A stretch of 64,000 bases of DNA, from assembly GCA_902623535.1 (NCBI GenBank), contig CACNUA010000004.1:1-64000 (forward strand), in the 5' to 3' direction. The notes under the pieces are model-generated. The model worked only from the letters and a program-made list of their open reading frames with translations. It was not told where the DNA came from and made no database searches. The number at the start of each line of letters is the position of its first letter. The first letter of the stretch is position 1. This DNA comes from an uncultured SAR86 cluster bacterium (GTDB lineage: Bacteria > Pseudomonadota > Gammaproteobacteria > Magnimaribacterales > D2472). Below, one piece after another: positions 8,845 to 17,176 of the stretch. Both the position numbers and the translations under genes were made by a program.

Positions 8845-9963
8845 TTATTCTCTTTCTATTATTATCGAACAAATTGAGTATCCGCCACCAAACGAACATA
8901 TTAAACCCTTTTGCCCTGGCTCGAGGTGATTAAATTTATGGAAAGCAATTAATGAACCAGCTGAACCGGTATTTCCAAATTCATCAAGAACATTTGGAGC
9001 TCTTTTCTCATCAATATCACCATCAAGCAATTTATTAAGTATCCATTTATTAAGATTGATATTTGCTTGGTGCATCCAGTACTGAGAAATATCATCAGTC
9101 GAAAGGCCTAATGAATCCAGTTGACTTTCAATTAATTGAACAACCATGGGACATACTTCTTTGAATACACTTCTACCATTTTGTTTAAAGAGTAACTCAT
9201 CTTCAGTATATTTCTTATCTTCAATATGATTCATAAACCCAAATTCATTTCTAATATTGTTTGAGAAAACTGTTTTAAGTTTTGTATCTAAGATCTTAAA
9301 TTTATTGTTCGATAAGGTATTCTTTTGAACTACTGAAGCAGTACAAACATCACCAAATATAAAATGTGATTCACGACTTTTCATATTATTATGAGCTGTA
9401 GTAATTTCTGGATTAATAACAAGTATTGTCTCAGCTTTACCAGCTGCAATATCAGCCATAGCATTACTGATTCCAAAAGTAGTAGAACTGCAAGCAACCA
9501 TCATGTCATATCCATATCCATCAATGCCTAATTCGTTTTGTATTTCAATCGCGATTGCAGGATAAGCTCGTTGTAAGTTAGCTGTAGATACAATAACTGC
9601 ATCAATATCATCTGGTGTTACACCTGCATTATCCATAGCATCCTTACCTGCTATAACACCTATTTCAGCTAATAATGACAATTCATCAATATCTCTTGCA
9701 GGTATCAGTGGTTTCATAAAATTAGGATCTAAAGCATGGTCTTTTTCTATCACATACCGATGCTTTATTCCTGATGCTTTTTCAACGAATTCCGATGAAG
9801 AAGGTGAAAGTTCTTCAATTGAACCTGCAGCTATTTCCTTAGCATTTTCAGTATTAAACTTTTCAACATAAGCATTATAAGAAGCCATGAGTTCATCATT
9901 CGTGATGCCATGTGGCGGAATCCATAGACCTGTACCCGATATATAAATATTATCCATGCTCAT
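8845..9963 (-). CDS. Beta-ketoacyl-ACP synthase III family protein (long FabH-like form)
   Basis: This thiolase-fold condensing enzyme makes 3-oxoacyl-ACP or -CoA by decarboxylative Claisen condensation. At 372 residues it is longer than housekeeping FabH (about 320) and resembles the long KAS III group, such as the one recalled from Pseudomonas that can divert beta-oxidation intermediates into fatty acid synthesis. The catalytic triad is visible: Cys158 in VACSSTTFG, His298 in WMHQAN and Asn331 in EFGNTGSAG. Translation starts at ATG 9963, with an alternative ATG two codons on. It is divergent from the alpha/beta hydrolase gene. It may supply fatty acids or act in a specialised lipid pathway. 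Confidence 0.9.
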   Translation of the reverse strand: MSMDNIYISGTGLWIPPHGITNDELMASYNAYVEKFNTENAKEIAAGSIEELSPSSSEFVEKASGIKHRYVIEKDHALDPNFMKPLIPARDIDELSLLAEIGVIAGKDAMDNAGVTPDDIDAVIVSTANLQRAYPAIAIEIQNELGIDGYGYDMMVACSSTTFGISNAMADIAAGKAETILVINPEITTAHNNMKSRESHFIFGDVCTASVVQKNTLSNNKFKILDTKLKTVFSNNIRNEFGFMNHIEDKKYTEDELLFKQNGRSVFKEVCPMVVQLIESQLDSLGLSTDDISQYWMHQANINLNKWILNKLLDGDIDEKRAPNVLDEFGNTGSAGSLIAFHKFNHLEPGQKGLICSFGGGYSICSIIIERE

Positions 9964-9981
9964 TAAGAATAATTAATTTAA

Positions 9982-9987
9982 TATAGT
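9982..9987 (+). promoter_or_regulatory. Candidate -10 box of a leaderless transcript (hydrolase-SDR operon)
   Basis: TATAGT ends 7 bases before the ATG at 9995. No Shine-Dalgarno sequence precedes the gene, and the divergent intergenic region is only 31 bases long. No clear -35 is seen. Confidence 0.45.
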
Positions 9988-9994
9988 ATTTTAT

Positions 9995-10906
9995 ATGTTT
10001 AATGAATATTTAGAAGTCATTACTGATGATGGTCAGAAGATTACGATATCTAGTTATTTTTCTGAAAACTCAAAGAAATCTATTCTTATTAATCATGGGA
10101 TGGCTGAGCATCAAAGAAGATATAAAGAATTTATAAATTTCTTAAATTTAAATGGTATTAACGTATTTATATACGATCATCGAGGTCATGGTAATAGAAT
10201 TACCAAATCTAAACCCATTGGTATATTTGCAAAGCAAAATGGTTGGAATTTAGTTGTAAACGACCTCACTGATGTTTCGAATTTTTTATTAAATAAGTTT
10301 TCTGATCATACTTTTTCAGTGTTTGGTCATAGTATGGGCTCATACATTACGCTTGACTCAATACAATCAGGTAATCTAATTAAGAATGTTATTCTTTCAG
10401 GCTCATCAGTCCCAGATACATCAATTTTAATGTTTCAAAATATATTCCTTAAATTAAGTAATTTACTTAAGGGAAAAGAAAATTATAGTCGTACCATGCA
10501 TCAGCTTGTGTTTGGAGGATTTAATAAATCAATTAAGAATTCAAGAACACCATCAGACTGGTTGTCATATTCAGTAAGTAGTGTTGATGACTACATTGCC
10601 GATCCATTATGCGGTTTTGTAGTAACAAACTCACTTTGGAGTGATCTTTTAGTTGGTTTTAATAGAATCTTTGATAAGAATAGATTCCATCTATATCAAT
10701 CTGATTTAAATGTATTAATCCTATCCGGAAAAGAAGATGCAGCAGGAGGATTCGGCTCAGGACCAAAAAAATTACACAAAATCCTTTCATTAAATACATC
10801 CAATTGTACGTTAAAACTTTATGATGAAATGCGACATGAAATATTGAATGAACCCTCAAGAAACATCGTTTATGATGATGTTTTACATTACTTGATTAAT
10901 AAGTGA
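9995..10906 (+). CDS. Alpha/beta hydrolase, serine aminopeptidase S33 / monoacylglycerol lipase-like
   Basis: This cytosolic esterase or lipase-like hydrolase has 303 residues. Features are an oxyanion-hole segment NHGMAEH (about 33-39), the YDHRGHGNR block (60-68), the nucleophile Ser113 in FGHSMGS, and a C-terminal His in the segment MRHEILNE. The overall pattern matches the lysophospholipase/monoacylglycerol lipase group; the substrate is not determinable. Its stop overlaps the GTG start of the following SDR (GTGA), so the two are co-translated. It is the first gene of a run reaching to 13.07 kb (hydrolase, SDR, nuclease, SDR). Confidence 0.88.
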   Translation: MFNEYLEVITDDGQKITISSYFSENSKKSILINHGMAEHQRRYKEFINFLNLNGINVFIYDHRGHGNRITKSKPIGIFAKQNGWNLVVNDLTDVSNFLLNKFSDHTFSVFGHSMGSYITLDSIQSGNLIKNVILSGSSVPDTSILMFQNIFLKLSNLLKGKENYSRTMHQLVFGGFNKSIKNSRTPSDWLSYSVSSVDDYIADPLCGFVVTNSLWSDLLVGFNRIFDKNRFHLYQSDLNVLILSGKEDAAGGFGSGPKKLHKILSLNTSNCTLKLYDEMRHEILNEPSRNIVYDDVLHYLINK

Positions 10907-11664
10907 GCCTTAAAGATAAAAATTTTTTAGTTACTGGTGCTGCTCAAGGCATTGGTCTTGGAATTTCTAAATCAATTATTAAAGCTGGCGGTAAAGTTGC
11001 AATGATCGATATTAATGAAGAAGTTCTAAATAGTGCGGCATTTGACTTGGAAAAAAAATATCCATCTACAACACTTCCTTTGGTTGCTGATCTCACCGAA
11101 ATGAATTCATTCTCTGAAGTGATTAAAAAGACTCACACTTTAATAGGGCCAATTTACGGATTTTGTAATAGTGCAGCAGCTTCAAAGGGTTTAGGTCCAT
11201 TCCACGAGTATGACTTGAGTGATGTTGAAAGAACTCTTGAGCTAAGTTTTACAATCCTCTGGAAAGCATTAACTTGTCAAGTTTCTTACATTGATGAACA
11301 TCAAGTAACTTCGAGCATTGTAAATATTTCATCTAACTCAGCTATAAGAGGATATGCTTTTAATTCCATATATGCGGCTGCAAAAGCTGCAGTTAATAAT
11401 TTAACTCAATCAGTTGCTAAAGAATTAAGTGGAAGAAAAGTACGAGTCAATGCAATATCTCCTGGTACGATCAACACTCCGGGTGTTCAAGATTATTTTA
11501 AAGCAGAACCTAATGCAAAAAAGTATCTTGAATCCTCGGTTTTATTGGAGCGAATTGGTGAGCCAGAAGATATTGGTGATGCAGTTGTTTTTTTGCTATC
11601 TGAAAATTCTAATTATATTACCGGGCAGATAATATCTGTTGATGGTGGATCATCAATTAATTAG
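10903..11664 (+). CDS. SDR family oxidoreductase
   Basis: This classical short-chain dehydrogenase/reductase has 253 residues and uses NAD(P)(H). The Rossmann glycine motif TGAAQGIG lies at 11-18, and the catalytic set includes a Ser in NISSNS (about 143-146), Tyr157 and Lys161 (YAAAK). The usual NNAG structural motif reads NSAAA here (89-93), a mild deviation. The C-terminal VDGG ending is typical. It begins with GTG overlapping the hydrolase stop. Asp36 after the second strand suggests NAD preference (inference). The substrate is unknown. Confidence 0.92.
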   Translation: MSLKDKNFLVTGAAQGIGLGISKSIIKAGGKVAMIDINEEVLNSAAFDLEKKYPSTTLPLVADLTEMNSFSEVIKKTHTLIGPIYGFCNSAAASKGLGPFHEYDLSDVERTLELSFTILWKALTCQVSYIDEHQVTSSIVNISSNSAIRGYAFNSIYAAAKAAVNNLTQSVAKELSGRKVRVNAISPGTINTPGVQDYFKAEPNAKKYLESSVLLERIGEPEDIGDAVVFLLSENSNYITGQIISVDGGSSIN

Positions 11665-11666
11665 CT

Positions 11667-12335
11667 ATGCATTTTAAATACTCTTACCCTAATTTAGAAA
11701 GGGTCGAAGAAAATGAAATGCGCTTTTACAAAGATTCAAATAATGATCTTGTTCCATCGGTGACAACAGTTTTAGATGCTACCGGTGATAAATCAGGCAT
11801 TACACAATGGCGAAGAAAAGTAGGTACAGCACAAGCTGATGCTATTGTTCAAGAAAGTACACTAATTGGAAGTGCTGTTCATGAGGCAATTGAAAATTAC
11901 CTGCTTGGAAACTCTTGGAATAATTTCACTGAAGACAGAAATGGTTTCCTCGCAAAATCAATCTCATCTAAATTTATTTCTTCATGTCTTGATGGTATCG
12001 ATGAAGTATGGGGACTGGAAAGTGGACTAATTTTAGATGGTCTTTATGCGGGTACGGCTGACTGCATTGGAGTCTATAAGGGATTGCCAGCAATTATCGA
12101 CTTTAAAACCGCAAAGAAACTCAAAAGAAAGGATTGGATAGAAGATTATTTTCTTCAGTGCTCAGCTTATGCTAATGCACATAATGTGATGTTTGAAACC
12201 TCAATAAGTGATTTAGTTATTTTAATGGTTGATAGAGACTTGCTCTTTAAAGAGTTCCACATTAAAAACAATGAATTTTCTCTATATACTGACAAATGGA
12301 AGAAACGTTTAATTAAATTTCATAACAGGAGATGA
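11667..12335 (+). CDS. PD-(D/E)XK superfamily exonuclease (MGME1/Cas4/RecB-nuclease-like), stand-alone
   Basis: This is a 222-residue single-domain nuclease of the PD-(D/E)XK fold. The pattern matches the Cas4/AddB/MGME1 branch: His72 in GSAVHEAIENY, the metal-binding Asp132 in AGTAD, the core D145-x-K147 in IIDFKTAK, and the later Gln164/Tyr168 (QCSAYA). No Cas4-type iron-sulfur cysteines are present and no helicase is fused. Similar short exonucleases are common in marine phages and as mitochondrial MGME1. It starts 2 bases after one SDR and ends 3 bases before another, so it is inside a metabolic operon. A role in single-strand DNA processing is inferred. Confidence 0.8.
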   Translation: MHFKYSYPNLERVEENEMRFYKDSNNDLVPSVTTVLDATGDKSGITQWRRKVGTAQADAIVQESTLIGSAVHEAIENYLLGNSWNNFTEDRNGFLAKSISSKFISSCLDGIDEVWGLESGLILDGLYAGTADCIGVYKGLPAIIDFKTAKKLKRKDWIEDYFLQCSAYANAHNVMFETSISDLVILMVDRDLLFKEFHIKNNEFSLYTDKWKKRLIKFHNRR

Positions 12336-12338
12336 ATT

Positions 12339-13073
12339 ATGAGTGAGTTAAAGGATATGAGAGTGGTTATTACGGGTGCAAGTTCAGGCTTTGGTAGTGT
12401 TGCTGCTAAGCTTCTTGTTGATCATGGTTGTAAAGTTATCTTGGGTGCAAGAAGAGAAGACCGACTTAGAGAATTAGTAAAGGAGCTTGGGGATTCATCA
12501 GCTTATGAAATAACAGATGTTAAGAAAAAAGAAGATCTTGATAGATTGGTACAAAAATCAATTGATACCTTTGGTGGTGTTGATGCAATTATCAATAATG
12601 CCGGCATTATGCCTTTGTCACTGATCTCAGCTGGAAGAACTGATGAATGGGACGAAATGATTGATGTAAATGTTAAGGGTGTTTTGTATGGAACAAATGC
12701 AGTCTATAAACATTTTATTGATCAAGGTAATGGAAAAATAATCAATATATCTTCAGTCGCTGGCAAACGAGTCATGCCAGGCAGTGCAGTATACTCTGGT
12801 ACCAAATATGCAGTTAGGGCCATTTCTGAAGGTACTAGAATTGAATCCTCGGGAGTGATTCAGGTTACATGTATATATCCGGGGGCATTTAAAACTGAGC
12901 TTGCTGGAAGTATCAAAGATGAATCAATGCTTGAGGCACTAATGAAGCGCGGTGTAGGAGAAGTTGCACAACCTGCAGAAAGAGTAGCTGATGCTATTAA
13001 GTATGCTCTAGAACAAGATCATGGTGTTGCAGTAAATGAGATAGTTATAAGGCCAACTGCTCAGGATGCTTGA
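12339..13073 (+). CDS. SDR family oxidoreductase, NADP-type
   Basis: This is a classical short-chain dehydrogenase/reductase of 244 residues. TGASSGFG lies at 12-19, the cofactor-loop Arg pair (GARRE, 37-41) favours NADP(H), NNAG lies at 86-89, and the catalytic residues are Ser139 (ISSVAG), Tyr152 and Lys156 (YSGTK). It resembles YdfG-like or clavaldehyde-dehydrogenase-like serine/aldehyde reductases; the substrate is unknown. A good RBS (AGGAG at about 12328-12332) precedes the ATG. The 3' end overlaps the convergent GMC oxidoreductase gene by 13 bases. Confidence 0.93.
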   Translation: MSELKDMRVVITGASSGFGSVAAKLLVDHGCKVILGARREDRLRELVKELGDSSAYEITDVKKKEDLDRLVQKSIDTFGGVDAIINNAGIMPLSLISAGRTDEWDEMIDVNVKGVLYGTNAVYKHFIDQGNGKIINISSVAGKRVMPGSAVYSGTKYAVRAISEGTRIESSGVIQVTCIYPGAFKTELAGSIKDESMLEALMKRGVGEVAQPAERVADAIKYALEQDHGVAVNEIVIRPTAQDA

Positions 13074-14659
13074 TTTCGCTCGATCATATCAGCGCATTTA
13101 ACTCCAATCACATTGCTGATTGCATTAGTATTTCCTGATATTAATTGAGGCAGTATTGATGCATCAGCAACTCTTAATCCCTCAACACCATGAACCCTTA
13201 GTTCAGGATCTACTACTGAGGTTGAATCTAATCCCATTTTGCATGTTCCAACAGGATGATATACAGATAGAGCAGTAGCTTTTAAGAATTTTTCAAGTTC
13301 AACATCATTTGTTATTTCAATGCCAGGGGCTATTTCCTTTGCATTTATATTATTCATCACCGTGGTTTTAAAGAACCTTCTTACAATTTTCATTCCTTGA
13401 AGTAGAATTTCTGTATCTCTTGAATCATTCAGATACCCATAATCAATTATTGGATCATCTTCATGATTAGATGTTTGAAGTTTTACCGAGCCTCTACTGA
13501 AAGGCCTTAATTGACAAACTGATGCTGTAATCCCTGAGATAGGGCGCATCTTCCCATCTTTATGATATTGACCAGCACCGGGCGCAAAGTGTATTTGAAA
13601 ATCTGGATTTTGAGAATTTTCATTAAGCTTAAAGAATACTCCAACATCTGCGGCTGCGTAGGAAAATAAGCTGGGTTTATTTCTGTAATAATTAATTAAA
13701 TGCTTAATGACATTTAAGCCCCTGAGCTCTTCATAAAACGTATTGTGCCCTTCAACTGTAGCAGAGATATTTACTGTTAAATGATCTTGTAGATTTTTAC
13801 CAATATTTTTGTTAATAATGTTTGTTTTTATTCCTAGTTTATTTAATTCATCAGGATCTCCAATCCCAGAAAGATTCAATATTTTTGGACTATTAATTGA
13901 GCCGGCAGAAAGAATGATTTCAGCATCGCACATAGCAGTATGACGTTTTCCATTAATTGAATAGATAACTCCAATTGCTTTATTCCCACTAATTACTATT
14001 TTAAAGACATGAGCATGATTAAGTATTTCAAGATTTTGTCGCTCTCTAACAGGTTTTAAAAATGCATCTGATGAGCTAAATCTTTTTCCTGATTTGATAT
14101 TAACTTGATAAAAACCAACTCCTTCTTGATCTGCTCCATTAAAGTCATTTGTTTCTTTAATGCCTGTTTCTTTTACTGCTTCAATAAAATGCTTTGAAAT
14201 TGGTAAAGTATAGTTAGGTTTATCAACCCAAACGTCTCCAAAATTTCCATGGAATTGATTGGTAATTTCTTGATTATTTTCTATTGATCTAAATAGCGGC
14301 AATAATTCCGAATAACTCCATCCATAACAACCCTTGTTTGCAATTTGATCATAATCATCAGCCTGGCCTCGAATATAAATCATTCCATTGGTTGAGCTTG
14401 ATCCGCCCAAAGTTTTTCCTCTAGGAGAATTGATTGTTCTATTATGCAGATGTTGTTGTTTTGAAGATTCGTACCCCCAACCAAATTTTTTATCTTTAAA
14501 TAAGCTGCTAGCCCCCAAGGGCATGCTGATTTTTGAACTTTTATCAGGAGGTCCCGCTTCAAGCAGCAGAACATTAGAATTAGGATTTTCTGACAAGCGG
14601 TTTGCTAATGCACAGCCTGCACTTCCTGCACCTATGATGATATATTTATATCTATTCAT
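13061..14659 (-). CDS. GMC family FAD-dependent oxidoreductase (choline dehydrogenase-like)
   Basis: This 532-residue flavoprotein oxidises an alcohol to an aldehyde or carbonyl. The FAD dinucleotide motif GAGSAGCALANRL is at the N-terminus, the GMC signature segment GGSSSTNGMIYIRG is near residue 85, and the active-site His lies in VYHPVGTCKMG near the C-terminus with the partner segment SGNTNAISNVIG. Many marine members act on long-chain or polyethylene-glycol-type alcohols; substrate assignment to choline is not supported because there is no betB/betI nearby. The start codon is only 13 bases from that of the divergent S51 peptidase. Confidence 0.94.
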   Translation of the reverse strand: MNRYKYIIIGAGSAGCALANRLSENPNSNVLLLEAGPPDKSSKISMPLGASSLFKDKKFGWGYESSKQQHLHNRTINSPRGKTLGGSSSTNGMIYIRGQADDYDQIANKGCYGWSYSELLPLFRSIENNQEITNQFHGNFGDVWVDKPNYTLPISKHFIEAVKETGIKETNDFNGADQEGVGFYQVNIKSGKRFSSSDAFLKPVRERQNLEILNHAHVFKIVISGNKAIGVIYSINGKRHTAMCDAEIILSAGSINSPKILNLSGIGDPDELNKLGIKTNIINKNIGKNLQDHLTVNISATVEGHNTFYEELRGLNVIKHLINYYRNKPSLFSYAAADVGVFFKLNENSQNPDFQIHFAPGAGQYHKDGKMRPISGITASVCQLRPFSRGSVKLQTSNHEDDPIIDYGYLNDSRDTEILLQGMKIVRRFFKTTVMNNINAKEIAPGIEITNDVELEKFLKATALSVYHPVGTCKMGLDSTSVVDPELRVHGVEGLRVADASILPQLISGNTNAISNVIGVKCADMIERNQAS

Positions 14660-14672
14660 TTGGAGATACTTG

Positions 14673-15362
14673 ATGCGTCAAATCATAGCAATCGGAGGCG
14701 GTGGTTTTGGAAGAACTACACAAGAAAATCATATTGAACAGTATATTTTAGATCAGTCTTCGAAATCCAACCCAAACATTTTATTTATTCCTACTGCTAG
14801 TGCAGAGCCACCTGACTACATTGAAAATTTTTATAAAGTTTTCAATGAACTTGAATGTCATCCTAGTCATCTCTCATTATTTAAAAGAACTCCAAATTTA
14901 AAGAAGTTATTTGCTGAACAAGATGTTTTTTTTGTTGGCGGAGGAAATACTAAGAGTATGTTAGCTGTATGGAGAGAGTGGGGGATAGATGAATTACTCC
15001 ATAACGCTTACCAAGAAGGAAAGATCATGTCGGGTGTCAGTGCTGGTGCTATTTGCTGGTTTGAAAAAGGTGTTACTGATTCATGGGATGACGAATTAAG
15101 ACTTTTAGATTGCCTTGGAATTATCAAAGGAAATTGTTGCCCTCATTATGATGAAGAGCCAGATAGAATACCCTATACGAATAAATTTCTTAAGGAAGGA
15201 CTGATCGACTCAATTCATTGCATTGAAGGTGGATCAGCACTTCATTTTGTTGATGAGTTAGTTAAGCACAATGTTAGTTTTCATAAATCTAAGAATTCAT
15301 ATAATGTCTCAATTAAAGACAATCAAATATTGACTAAAGCATATTCATCCATATCTATATGA
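14673..15362 (+). CDS. Peptidase S51 family protein (dipeptidase E/cyanophycinase-like)
   Basis: This is a 229-residue serine peptidase of the S51 fold. The nucleophile is Ser123 in SGVSAGAICW. The N-terminal beta-strand segment IIAIGGGGFG, the ILFIPTAS strand and the FFVGGGNT motif fit peptidase E. The open frame extends much further upstream into the antisense of the GMC gene, but the ATG at 14673 has an RBS (GGAG, 14662-14665) and starts exactly at the family's first strand. The stop is one base before the following gene's ATG. It probably cleaves Asp-X or related dipeptides (family knowledge). Confidence 0.9.
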   Translation: MRQIIAIGGGGFGRTTQENHIEQYILDQSSKSNPNILFIPTASAEPPDYIENFYKVFNELECHPSHLSLFKRTPNLKKLFAEQDVFFVGGGNTKSMLAVWREWGIDELLHNAYQEGKIMSGVSAGAICWFEKGVTDSWDDELRLLDCLGIIKGNCCPHYDEEPDRIPYTNKFLKEGLIDSIHCIEGGSALHFVDELVKHNVSFHKSKNSYNVSIKDNQILTKAYSSISI

Positions 15363-15363
15363 A

Positions 15364-15798
15364 ATGAAGCTTTTGTTTAGATTTATTAATCCAATTGTAA
15401 GATTAATTCTTAAATCACCTATTCATTTTTTGATCAGTCATCAGATTCTTTTATTTAGGGTTGTTGGTAGGAGATCTAAAAAAATATTTGAAATTCCAGC
15501 AAGTTTTGCCCACATCAATAACTCTCTTGTATGTGTAACTTTAAGAGAAAATCTATGGTGGAAAAATTTTAAAGACATTGAAACTCAAGAGATTTACTTT
15601 AAAGGAAAAAAAATCAATAAAAACATATCTATTAATTTCACTGATAATGCTTTTGTAAGAGATAAATTAAAAGAGCTGATTGAACATAATCCCATAGATG
15701 CATTTTTTGCGGGTGTAAAGTTAGATAAAAATAAAGTCCCTAATTCAGCTGATCTTGATAAAGCAGCAGAATTACATACAGTAATTATTTTGACTTAG
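15364..15798 (+). CDS. Deazaflavin-dependent nitroreductase-like (DDN/FPOR-type) protein
   Basis: This 144-residue protein resembles the split-barrel F420H2-dependent quinone/nitroreductase family. It has an N-terminal hydrophobic/basic helix, then VVGRRSKKIFEIPASF (about 34-49), a pattern like the family's GR-x-SG-x-x-R-x-x-P segment, and a WWKNF segment resembling the family's W-W-x-N element. The cofactor may be F420, flavin or none; F420 use in this organism is unproven. It is coupled to the S51 peptidase gene by a one-base spacer. The assignment is by pattern only. Confidence 0.65.
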   Translation: MKLLFRFINPIVRLILKSPIHFLISHQILLFRVVGRRSKKIFEIPASFAHINNSLVCVTLRENLWWKNFKDIETQEIYFKGKKINKNISINFTDNAFVRDKLKELIEHNPIDAFFAGVKLDKNKVPNSADLDKAAELHTVIILT

Positions 15799-15810
15799 AT
15801 TTGCTAATAT

Positions 15811-16179
15811 CTATTTAATAATTTTTATCTGACTTTCATTAAAGATAAAAATTTGTGGCCGTCCTCGGTATGTTTCTATGTAACCTTCCATACATATATT
15901 TTTATTTTTAAGCTCTTTATCGGGTCGATAGGTAAAGTTTTGTTTATATTGCTTATACCATGTCACCCCAGCAACATGTTGATTGGGATAGGAGCCACCC
16001 ATATTTAAAAACATCACTCCCTGCTTAGTATCTCGAAGGTATCTTGTAGAAAAAATTTTTCCGCACACCAATTGATTGGTGCCAATATATTTTTCAACAT
16101 CAACAGAATTAATTTGATTATTTTGAGCATTTATTTGTAGAACTAAGAACAGTAAAATAGAGCTAAAGATATATTTCAT
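15811..16179 (-). CDS. Small secreted OB-fold-like protein, hypothetical
   Basis: This 122-residue protein has a clear signal peptide (about residues 1-18, cleavage near INA/QN). The mature part resembles the periplasmic OB-fold family seen beside nucleases: a strand carrying KQGVMFLNMGGSYPNQ, then strands KNICMEGYIETYRGRPQIFI near the C-terminus. A nucleic-acid- or small-ligand-binding role is a guess from this pattern. The start is ATG at 16179, with TATATT 6 bases upstream and no RBS. It is divergent from the next gene, with starts 12 bases apart, so the promoters must overlap the coding starts. Confidence 0.65.
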   Translation of the reverse strand: MKYIFSSILLFLVLQINAQNNQINSVDVEKYIGTNQLVCGKIFSTRYLRDTKQGVMFLNMGGSYPNQHVAGVTWYKQYKQNFTYRPDKELKNKNICMEGYIETYRGRPQIFIFNESQIKIIK

Positions 16180-16185
16180 CTAACT

Positions 16186-16191
16186 AATATA
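16186..16191 (-). promoter_or_regulatory. Candidate -10 box of a leaderless transcript (secreted OB-fold-like gene)
   Basis: On the minus strand TATATT ends 6 bases before the ATG at 16179. The box lies inside the 12-base divergent gap, whose + strand also reads TATAAT overlapping the opposite start codon at 16192. No RBS or -35 is evident. Confidence 0.4.
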
Positions 16192-16776
16192 ATGAGAATT
16201 TCAAAATATTTCATCATCTTCTTGTCTATCAACATTTCATTGCATGGTGAAGAAATAATTTGCGAATTAAAAGGCACTTATGAGACCACCTATTCAATAC
16301 CAAGTAGAAACTACCTACAAGACATAGGAGATGCTCTAAAAAACTTCACAGCTGGACCGTACACACCATTCTTAGTTGATAAGGCTAAAGCTAACATATC
16401 TGATAAATGGGATAGAGAAGATTTCTTTGTTAATCAATATTGGAGTAAAGATGAAATCACCGGAGAACTTTCTCTTATTGATTATGAAGTCGATCCTGCT
16501 ATAACTTGGTTATTAGACGAATCAAATAAAGAGCTTGTTGAATCAGAGCGAACTATTTCACTTGAAGAGTCTTATACTCCAAACTCTCCCCATCCCAATC
16601 TTGACGAATATGTTATCGATTACTACAAAATTATAAATTCATTGAATTTATTTACTGGTAAAGGTCGGATTGAGGGTAATATTTTTATGAGCGGTAAAGA
16701 AATTAAAAATTTAAAAAGCCCAAAGGTTTCATTTCTTGCTCGAGGCCAATGCGGTCCTGCTAAAAAGAAGTACTAA
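16192..16776 (+). CDS. Secreted protein of unknown function
   Basis: This 194-residue protein has an N-terminal signal sequence (about 1-19, ending near LHG/EE). I recognise no family. The mature sequence is acidic and polar, with the segments AITWLLDESNKELVESERTI and SPHPNLDEYVIDYY, a glycine-rich strand near the end (GKGRIEGNIFMSG) and two cysteines (one near the mature N-terminus, one near the C-terminus) that could form a disulfide. Codon use looks like its neighbours and nothing suggests a broken gene. It is divergent from the small OB-fold-like gene and 44 bases upstream of psiE. Confidence 0.75.
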   Translation: MRISKYFIIFLSINISLHGEEIICELKGTYETTYSIPSRNYLQDIGDALKNFTAGPYTPFLVDKAKANISDKWDREDFFVNQYWSKDEITGELSLIDYEVDPAITWLLDESNKELVESERTISLEESYTPNSPHPNLDEYVIDYYKIINSLNLFTGKGRIEGNIFMSGKEIKNLKSPKVSFLARGQCGPAKKKY

Positions 16777-16808
16777 TTTAAAAATTTCGTTAATTTCTTA
16801 ACTTATAT

Positions 16809-16814
16809 TAATAT
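16809..16814 (+). promoter_or_regulatory. Candidate -10 box of a leaderless transcript (psiE)
   Basis: TAATAT ends 6 bases before the ATG at 16821 in the 44-base gap after the secreted protein gene. There is no RBS. TTCGTT at 16786-16791, 17 bases further upstream, is only a weak -35 match. Confidence 0.4.
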
Positions 16815-16820
16815 TTAACT

Positions 16821-17168
16821 ATGTTTCGCATAGTTGAAGATGCAATTTTAATAACTATAGCTATTTTAACTGTAGCAGCCGTTATATTTGAGCTTATAGT
16901 AGTTTTTGATAATCAAACTGTTGGCCTTGCGGATTTATTGCTTATGTTTATCTACGCTGAGGTTTTTGGAATGGTTGCTGTCTATTTCAAAAGTCATGAA
17001 ATACCTGTAATTTATCCTTTATTTATTGCTATTACTGCTCTTGCAAGGTTAATAGTCCTTCAGGGTAAAGATTCCCAACCTGAGCAGTTAATCTTTGAGG
17101 CAGCCTCAATACTTTTATTAAGTATCGCTGCTGTTGTGTTAAAAAATATTAAAATCAGACTTCCTTAG
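16821..17168 (+). CDS. psiE: PsiE-like phosphate-starvation-inducible membrane protein
   Basis: This 115-residue inner-membrane protein has four hydrophobic helices. The PsiE core is visible: LLLMFIYAEVFGMVAVYF followed by a Pro-containing helix with IAITALARLIVLQG. Its biochemical role is unknown even in E. coli, where it is induced by phosphate starvation. I see no clear Pho box upstream. The downstream HD-domain gene starts 8 bases after its stop with its own RBS, so they are likely co-transcribed. The neighbourhood fits a phosphorus-scavenging theme, but that is inference. Confidence 0.82.
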   Translation: MFRIVEDAILITIAILTVAAVIFELIVVFDNQTVGLADLLLMFIYAEVFGMVAVYFKSHEIPVIYPLFIAITALARLIVLQGKDSQPEQLIFEAASILLLSIAAVVLKNIKIRLP

Positions 17169-17176
17169 GAGAAATT

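Noticed and set aside
14388..14672. N-terminal extension of the S51 peptidase frame
   Set aside because: This part is antisense to the GMC oxidoreductase gene, has no family similarity, and the ATG at 14673 has an RBS and matches the family start.
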